Positions 57,406 to 64,000 of a DNA stretch of 64,000 bases are shown one piece after another. The notes below the pieces were generated by a model, which was not told the DNA's origin, made no database searches, and saw only the letters and a program-made list of their open reading frames with translations. The translations under genes were made by a program, and so were the position numbers. Source of the stretch: Myotis daubentonii (Eukaryota; Chordata; Mammalia; Chiroptera; Vespertilionidae); the NCBI RefSeq assembly GCF_963259705.1, contig NC_081861.1:106756102-106820101 (forward strand), read 5' to 3'. Each line of letters begins with the position of its first letter. Position 1 is the first letter of the stretch.

Positions 57406-58341
57406 AAATGATGATTTCAATGTGAAAGACAAAGAACGTCCAGGTCAACCAAAAAAGTTTGAAGACCAACAATTACAAGAATTATTGGATGAAGGTGCCT
57501 GTCAAACTCAAAAACAACTTGCAGAAACATTAAACATTGCTCAGCAAACATGCAATGGGAAAGATTTTAAAGGAAGAAAAGTGGGTGTCTCATCAACTGA
57601 ACGAAAGACAACTGGAAAACAGAAAAGTCCTCATTAAAATGTTGCTTCACCAGCACAAAAGAAAGTCTTTTTTGCATCAAATTGGGACTGGCAATGAAAA
57701 GTGGATTTATTTTGAGAATCCCAAATGCACAAAATCATGGGTTGATCCAGGTCAACCATTAACACCGACTGCAAGGCCAAATCGCTTGGGAAAGAAGACA
57801 ATGCTCTGTGTTTGGTGGGATCAGAAAGGTGTGGTGCATTATGAGCTTCTAAAACCAGGTGAAACCATTAATACTGATTGCTACCAACAACAAATAATCA
57901 ATTTGAACCACACTGTGATTGTAAAACGACCAGAATGGGTCAGAAGACACGACAAAGTAATTTTGCTTCATGATAACGCACCATCACACACTTCAAAACC
58001 AGTTAAAGACACGTTAAAAGATCTTGCCTGGGAAATATTAACCCACCCGCCGTATTCACCAGACTTTGCTTCTTCAGATTACCACTGGTTCTGATCGATG
58101 TCACACGCACTTTCTGAGCAGCACTTCAAAATGTACGAAGAAGTGGAAAATTGGTTCTCTGAATGGATTGCCTCAAAACAAGAATAGTTCTATTGGGACA
58201 TTACTCACAAATTACCTGAAAGATGGGGGAAATGTGTAGCTAGTGATGGACATTACTTTGAATAAAGCACTTTTGATGTTTCTCTTGAAATTATTGTGTT
58301 TTCTTTGATTACAAAATCTGCATTATTAATCAGTACACTGG

Positions 58342-59021
58342 TATACACTTCTAATATGTAAATTCAAACTATGTGAATTTTAACGCAATAAAGTTCTGTA
58401 AAATTATACCTGCTAACTAAAGCCATTCAATACAGACGACTGTTACTTTTTTGAAGTTGCATATTTGCCTGATAATTATTTTAACAGTTACTGACCTTCA
58501 CTTTCCTCAGAGCAAAATATCATTTGTACTGGTTCAGAATTCCATGTTTAAAGTTTTCACAACTATTAAACTTATATGTTTATTTTTTTAAATGCACCAA
58601 ACCCCAGAAATACTGATGAAAGTTGGGAGGCACTACCAAAACACTTTCACTAATAGGGATAAATACATTGAACTTATAAAGTATATTTTAAAAGAAGCTC
58701 AAAGTGTTCTACTTTTATTAACTCCTAAATCTTTATGAAGTTCATGAAGGATGGGAATGCAGTTAATTATTAAGCCATAATGATAATTGCAACAAAAATT
58801 ATTGTAGCACTTATCTTCCAAAATGTTCCTATATCTTTACATAGATTCTTGTTAATTATTAATCTTTAATAATTAAAAACTAATGATACATAGTGGCCTA
58901 ACAGCAATGGCATGAAAAGTGAATGGCACTTTGGAGACCAATAGGGCTGCAATATGTCCTCTAAGGAGTGAGGTTAGCCTTGCGAGTTTTTGAAATGTAA
59001 CTGGGGTATGATATTCTAGTA
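58342..59021. other. HDX: HDX intron, nothing recognised
   Basis: AT-rich sequence between mariner and the Tigger-like MITE; no feature I can name. Confidence 0.5.
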
Positions 59022-59301
59022 CAGTGGGGCCTTGACTTACGAGTTTAATTCGTTCCGTGACGGAGCTCGTAACTCAGATTACTCGTATGTCAAATCAACA
59101 GTGAACGAGTGAGACACGTGAAGCTGGGCTGATGTTGTGGCGTTCACTGTGACGTTCGCTGCGCCAACTAGCGGTGGGGTATCTGAAGCTGGCTCGTAAC
59201 CCCAATTTTAGCTCACAACTCAAGACAAAAAATCGACAGAGAGACGGCTCGTATCTCGAAAAACTCATTAGTCGGGACACTCATAAGTCAAGGTCGCACT
59301 G
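59022..59301. mobile_element. Tigger/pogo-like MITE (280 bp)
   Basis: Inverted repeats CAGTGGGGCCTTGACTTACG and (reverse) CAGTGCGACCTTGACTTATG, flanked by TA. The termini resemble Tigger/pogo-type elements. No transposase. Confidence 0.78.
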
Positions 59302-59664
59302 TATAAACACCACCTGACAATTTCCTTACTACAACTTTAACCTTATTATGATTCCCGAGGGGCTGCAAAACAGAGCTGATTTAAACTTTTTAGCATCCTT
59401 TAGGATTCCCTCAATTTGTACTAATTCTGTAAGATAGCTTGGAATTAGACTATCCTTCAGGACTAGGTTGAAGATACCAGGTGCAACAAAAAGAAGAGGC
59501 AAATATCTCTGTTACATATTCCCAGGATCAGAATTGTTGCTTATAGTTTCATAGCTAGAAAGCTGTCAAGATGGCCATACATTCTATTTTTCTAAGTCAT
59601 GATGTTACAGTAATACAGCTTGGTAATGAATTTCATTAAAATCTTGGAGGATAACTAACATGGA
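59302..59664. other. HDX: HDX intron, nothing recognised
   Basis: No element or exon seen. Confidence 0.45.
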
Positions 59665-59856
59665 TTGAATGCTTATGTCCCAGCTGAACTCACTTGTTGA
59701 AACCTAATGTGATGAAAAAAAAAAAAAGCCTAATGTGATGGTATTTTGAGGTTGAGCTTTTAGGAGATGGTTAGCTCATAAGAATGGAGCCCTCAAGAAT
59801 GGGATTAGTGCTGTTACAAAAGATACTTCCTTACTCCACCTTGTGCCATTTCTTTT
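59665..59856 (+). mobile_element. Old MaLR-type LTR fragment (MST/MLT-like)
   Basis: GGATTGAATGCTTATGTCCC, AACCTAATGTGATGGTATTTT-like text, and GAGCCCTCAAGAATGGGATTAG match the familiar MaLR LTR order. It contains an internal A-run duplication (59715-59745). Fragmentary. Confidence 0.55.
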
Positions 59857-60086
59857 TTCTTTTTTTTTTTTGAATATATTTTTACTGATTTCAGAGAGGA
59901 AGGAAGAGGGAGAGAGAGATAGAAACATCAATGATGAGAGAGAATCATTGATTGGCTGCCTCCTGGATGCCCCCAACTGGGGATCAAGCCCACAACCCAG
60001 GCATGTGCCCTTGACCGGAATCGAACCTGGGACCCTTCAGTCCGCAGGCCAACGCTCTATCCACCAAGCCAAATCGGCTAGGGCAT
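59857..60086 (-). mobile_element. Ves SINE
   Basis: Minus-strand copy with head CCTAGCCGATTTGGCTTGG, B box GGTTCGATTCCGG, and a T-rich left end. Duplication GCCATTTCTT (59846-59855 and 60089-60098). Confidence 0.9.
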
Positions 60087-60114
60087 TATGCCATTTCTTG
60101 ATACAGCATTCCTG

Positions 60115-60290
60115 AGAAGTAGATGTTACTAACTATATTATACAAATGAGAAAACTGTCACAAGGAAGGTTATGTCACTTGCCCAAAATCACACAAGTAG
60201 AAAGTGGCAGAGCCCAGATTGAACCAAGGTATAACAGGCTCTAAGCCCATGCTTGAAATTATGTCAGACTGCCTTTCTTTAAAAAGATTA
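60115..60290 (-). mobile_element. MIR SINE, antisense
   Basis: AAATGAGAAAACTGTCACAAG, CACTTGCCCAAAATCACACA and GTGGCAGAGCCCAGATTG are the classical MIR core in reverse orientation. Confidence 0.8.
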
Positions 60291-60554
60291 CTCTTTAAAA
60301 ATTAGCTAAGTTTTATTCCATTTAAAATTATTTATATAAATTAAATCCATTTGAAAGTTTTTTCAGGAAAAAATAGAGACTATAAAAAGGTATAACTATA
60401 GGATAAATTGCCCTTATGGGAACAGTAAGCTTATGAAAAATTAAAAATTAAAATTTTACTCTCAGACATCCAAATACTCTAATGCATCTAACATTGTTAG
60501 GGTGTACAGTAAAGCAGGGGAAAAAACATGATATATTTGAGTTGTATTGTAATT

Positions 60555-60700
60555 CTCACATGTGCTGACTGTGTGATCCTGGGAAAGTTATTGGAATGTG
60601 GATTAAGTATCTGTATGTCTAGATGGCCATGGAAATTAAGTGAGGTCAGGTATATAAAGTAAATGCCGATGCCTGTGTAAAACTTTCAAAAATGCTAAAT
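60555..60700 (+). mobile_element. MIR SINE fragment
   Basis: GCTGACTGTGTGATCCTGGG, AAATTAAGTGAGGTCAGG and TATATAAAGTAAATGCCGATG fit the MIR 3' half in sense orientation, with a mutated middle. Confidence 0.55.
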
Positions 60701-60712
60701 GTATTGTTAATA

Positions 60713-61848
60713 CTAGTGGCCTGGTGCACACAATTCATGCACATTCAAAGGGAATTAATTAGAGGAAATATTTTAATATTGCTATTTGCCCTTTCTCTAT
60801 AATAGAAGTATCAAGGATGAGAGAAAATTAGTAAAATGTATATGAAAACCTTCCTCCTGTCAGACTCTGAGGCACACCACAGAACCCAGAGTCAAGTCTG
60901 TGCCCATTCACGTACACCTCGAAATTGCATGAGACCCGGACCCAGACAGCCCCACCCCCATTGGGCTAGATCCAGACTTGGCCAGTCTCGCCCTTATCAA
61001 ACCCTGCCAGGTGGGGGCACATCCTGAGGTCCCCTGTCAATCCCTTCCAGGCAGGGGGCATGGCCTGAGGTCCCCCATTAAGCCCTGGCAACAGGTTGGG
61101 GGGAGTGGCCTGAGATCCCCTGTCAAGCCCCACCAGGGGGGGTGCACGGCCTCAGGTCCCCTGGCTTGCCACCAGGACGGGGTTGCAGCCTCAGGTCCCT
61201 TGGACTGGTGCCGGGGTGGGGGGCATGGCCTGAGGTCCCCTGTTAAGCCTCACCAGGAGGGGGGTGGGGCCTCATGTCCTTTGGCCCCAGTGCTGGGGTG
61301 GGGGGCATGGCCTGAGGTCCCCCGTCAAGCCCTACCAGGTGGGGGTGCACTTTGAGGTCCCCTGTCAAGCCCTGCTGGTCTGGGGATACAGTCTCATGTC
61401 CCCTGGCCCATTGCTGGGGCAGGGGGCATGGCCTGAGGTCCCCCATCAAGCCCTACTGGGTAGGGGGCCCACCTTGAGGTCCCCTGTCAAGCCCTGCTGG
61501 GCTGGGGGTGCGGCCTCAGGTACCCTGGCTCAGTGCTTGGGTGAGGGGCACATCCTGAGGTCCCCCGTCAAGCCCTACCAGGTGGGGGACATGGCCTGAG
61601 TTCCCCTGGCCTGGCACCAGGGCAGGGGGAGTGGCCTGAAGTCCCCCGTCAAGCCCCACAGTGGGGCATGGGGGGGGCGCAGCCTCAGGTTCTTGCTGAT
61701 TGCTTGTTAAGGCTCATTATGGGAACTTGGCCTCCACTGTGGGTGCAGCCATCTTGTGTTATGGAAACCCCCAGCCTCCGCTGTGGGCACCACCATCTTT
61801 GTGGCTGAGTGATGGTCAATTTGCATATTCTGTCTTTATTATATAGGA
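60713..61848 (-). mobile_element. Helitron, non-autonomous, long minisatellite, first of a pair
   Basis: Minus strand: starts TCCTATATAATAAAGACAG and ends GCACCAGGCCACTAG. The interior 61010-61690 is a GC-rich array of units near GGCCTGAGGTCCCCTGTCAA. Same subfamily as 52731-53619 but about 250 bp longer owing to array length. Confidence 0.88.
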
Positions 61849-62291
61849 CTAGAGGCTTGGTGCACGAAATTTGTGCATGGTGGGGAGAGTCCCATCAGCC
61901 CAGCCTGCACCCTCTCACAATCCTGGACCGCTGGCTGCTAACCACTCACCTGCCTGCCTGCCTGATTGCCTCTAACTGCCCCCCACCAGCCTGGTTGCCC
62001 CCAACTGCCCCTCCCCCCCCCCCCGCTGGCCTGGTCGCCTCACACAGCCTGCTTCTTGGTCATTTGGTGTCTCTCACTAACCACCCTGCCAGCCTGGTCG
62101 CCCACACAGCCTGCTGCTCGGTCGTTTGGTTGTCCCTCACTGCCCCCCCTGCCAGGCTGTTCGCGCCATGCAGCCTTCTGCTCAGTCCTTTGGTCACCCC
62201 TCATTAACCCCCCTGCCAGCTAGGTCGCCCCACACAGACTGTTAGTCTTCCATTTGGTTGTGATGGTCACTTAGGCTTTTATATAGATAGA
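61849..62291 (-). mobile_element. Helitron, non-autonomous, second of a head-to-tail pair
   Basis: Minus strand: starts TCTATCTATATAAAAGCC and ends GCACCAAGCCTCTAG, abutting the previous Helitron with no bases between. The interior has repeated GCCTGCCTGCCTGATTGCC and TGCTCGGTCGTTTGG-type units. Confidence 0.85.
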
Positions 62292-63453
62292 TTGTTATTA
62301 AAAACTAAACTGAAGGGGTAAAAAAAAAAGTAGGGAATGAAAGGTTGTGTTGGAGAAGAACTTCGTGGTATGATTCAATGTTAGTTTAAGCATGCTTTAG
62401 GAAAGAGCAAATACAGAAAAATCGGTAGACTCTCAATAAAAAAATGATTACTAATGATGATGATAGAATCCTCTTCTGTTAGGGCTAGGTTAGTTCTCAT
62501 ATTCTGTTATTGCTTTTCATTTTGAAGTAGAGTATTAGAAAATGAAGGGAGTTAAGGTACGTTTATTTTTTATATTAATTGAGAATAGCTGGGAAGCATC
62601 TTAAATCCAGAGAAAACTTAAATATTGTGTTTTAACAAAGTAGAGTCTAGCTAATATCAAGGAAAAAGGGCAAATATTCATGCTCTGCAATTCAAATTCT
62701 CTGAAACAGATTTTTAAGAGAGATCTATGACTTTAAGGTTCTAAGAAAGGCTTATACCTCACTCTTGAGAATATTTGAAGCATATGTAGATAATTAAATA
62801 TATGGAAAAGTAAAGAAATGTAATTTATTTTTTTACAGGTAAAATTTGCTTTAATTTTTATTCTAAACATGCCTTATACACATTTTTTAAAAGACTATGT
62901 GATTAATGTTCCACTTAATGTTTGAATAAAGCACTTCCTTTTATAAAAAGGAGTTGGCTTAGTTACAGCAGGCTCTGACTTCCCAGCTATCATCACCTAG
63001 AGAAATGATTGACTTCCCTGACAATGTACCCAGGGAAAGCACCACTCATCTAGTGACATCTCACACTACAAGTAAAACCATTATAGAAATAATCTATGTT
63101 CAAGGGGATGAATGTAGCCAATTTAGTTCTATCTTAGTGATGGCAAATGCATTGCTTCCCATAAGATTACTATTTGCTGGTCAAATAATTTTAAATGTCA
63201 GGAGAAAGCTGCCGTGTTATAAAAATTATTATATTCCACGAAGAAAAATTCAACATAATTAAACATGACCAAAAAAGTGCAAGATTCTTCAAAGAGTTGA
63301 CCCCAAACCACCATTTTGAAGCAAAAAAAAATCTCAAATGACTTCAAAATTTGAATTAGGGGATCCAGGTCTCAAGTCTAACTGGATACCAACACAGCTT
63401 TTTATACCAAACAATGGTTTTTAAAACCTTTATATAACAAACTTACACATTAC
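62292..63453. other. HDX: HDX intron adjoining the large exon
   Basis: AT-rich sequence containing the large exon's donor (63453-63448). No repeat or further exon recognised; the 85-codon frame at 63005 has no family resemblance. Confidence 0.5.
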
Positions 63454-64000
63454 CTGGTAATTGTTTTGGTTTTGTGATAACCTCAATTGGTTTGATGATG
63501 CAAAATGTGAAGAAAAATTATTCCGTGGTGGATTTGTATTACTGTAAATTGTTGTAGATGCTGTATGTAATGAGGTCCGTGGTGTCAAATGGTAGTCTCT
63601 GTTCTGATATAATACATTGTTTGACAAGTCTCTAATATTCACCATCTGTGAATTTGGCATATTTCTTCCTGGTCCTGGCAAAGCTGTACTTTGGTTCTCA
63701 GCTCGAAGGGAACTGCAACTTTCATAAAATCTTGAGTAGCTTGGTATCTGTGCTCCCATCAATGCTAACTCCTCCTCTCTGGCATACTCATCATCAGCAT
63801 CTCCAGTCTCCATTGCAATGGACAAACAAGTTCCTTCTGCTGAACTAGGCTTCTGTGGAGGATTTCCTCCCAGAATTCTCTGGGGGTAATCACTAACTGC
63901 CAATGAAAATACTTCACGGATTTCTAAGTTTTGTGTTCTACAGTAAGGATCTCTAATAGGTGGCTTTTGCCCACATAAGTTATGTGATGTTAGACGTGTG
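63454..64000 (-). CDS. HDX: HDX large internal coding exon (3' part, runs off the window)
   Basis: HDX is a nuclear protein with two divergent homeodomains, presumed to bind DNA. This stretch is the linker between the homeodomains. The minus strand is open from the window edge to a donor site (CAG|gtaatg, donor bases 63453-63448). The translation includes SYSRFYESCSSLRAENQST, LTPRTSLHTAS and ends in SQNQNNYQ, which I recognise as HDX. It is rich in Ser, Asn and Gln, has no membrane segment, and looks disordered. The exon ends on a complete codon (phase 0), matching the next exon at 27844. The reading frame continues past the donor for only a few codons, as expected for intron. The first homeodomain should lie upstream, outside the window. 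Identification rests on remembered similarity to mammalian HDX, and the three exons join in the correct order. Confidence 0.93.

Larger units (their letters stand above)
56978..58262 (+). pseudogene. Mariner transposase, inactive
   Basis: A D,D34D transposase. The N-terminal HTH region (56978-57142) is frameshifted and then cut by a SINE. 57422-57540 has ERPGQPKKFEDQQLQELLDE and QTQKQLAETLNIAQQT (second HTH). 57537-58094 is the catalytic core: TGNEKWIYFENP, LLHDNAPSHTSKP and PPYSPDFASSDYHWF. The second and third Asp (codons 57972 and 58077) are exactly 34 residues apart. The first catalytic Asp is replaced by Asn (AAT at 57693-57695). A TGA follows the WF of the third motif, and the C-terminal LPERWGKCVASDGHYFE (58205-58262) lies beyond another stop. 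The enzyme should be dead. Confidence 0.85.
56813..58341 (+). mobile_element. Mariner element, nearly complete, interrupted by a Ves SINE
   Basis: Terminal inverted repeats: left CCAGTTAATAATGCCAATTTTC, right (reverse) CCAGTGTACTGATTAATAATGC, with TA on both sides (56811-56812; 58342-58343). Excluding the SINE and its extra sequence it is about 1.25 kb, the usual mariner length. It carries one transposase gene remnant. Confidence 0.85.

Noticed and set aside
63005..63262. 85-codon frame next to the large HDX exon
   Set aside because: No similarity to HDX and no suitable splice sites found; it lies on the opposite strand in intron.

Overview
This is vertebrate nuclear DNA, almost certainly from a vespertilionid (Myotis-like) bat. 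The evidence is a combination of repeats: tRNA-derived Ves SINEs with target-site duplications, HeliBat-type Helitrons, a SPIN-type hAT element, mariner and Tc1 DNA transposons, young L1s and ORF1-only HAL1 retrotransposons. I see no prokaryotic gene, operon, CRISPR array or stand-alone RNA gene.

The host gene is HDX (highly divergent homeobox), on the minus strand. Three consecutive coding exons are visible: the 3' part of a large exon (64000-63454), a 54-bp exon (27844-27791) and a 147-bp exon carrying most of the second homeodomain (21767-21621). All have consensus splice sites and phase-0 boundaries. HDX is X-linked in placental mammals, so this is probably X chromosome, which fits the very heavy L1 load. 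The rest of the window is intron.

Layout. 1-9.2 kb: nested L1s, namely a young L1 with an in-frame ORF1-ORF2 fusion, a HAL1, and a composite retroelement built from L1 5'UTR monomers, a 32-unit 20-bp VNTR and an L1 3' end, flanked by a 16-bp target duplication. 9.2-21.5 kb: older L1s in both orientations, a Tc1 remnant and a Helitron. 21.6-33.5 kb: two HDX exons, three Helitrons, a hAT MITE and quiet AT-rich intron. 33.5-45.5 kb: a broken full-length-type L1 invaded by a probable solo LTR, several Ves SINEs, a twin-primed L1 and a Helitron. 45.5-56.6 kb: an old L1 interrupted by a minus-strand HAL1 (with a pure 27-unit GAA/TTC tract), short L1 3' ends, a mariner-like MITE, a Helitron, and a SPIN element that itself contains a solo LTR. 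56.6-62.3 kb: a mariner copy split by a Ves SINE carrying a 3' transduction, a Tigger-like MITE, and two head-to-tail Helitrons. 62.3-64 kb: intron and the large HDX exon.

The most interesting object is the VNTR composite at 6389-8976, organised like the SVA/LAVA elements of hominoids but apparently built independently from bat L1 parts. All identifications were made by eye. Repeat family names are recognitions rather than database hits, and edges without target duplications are approximate.
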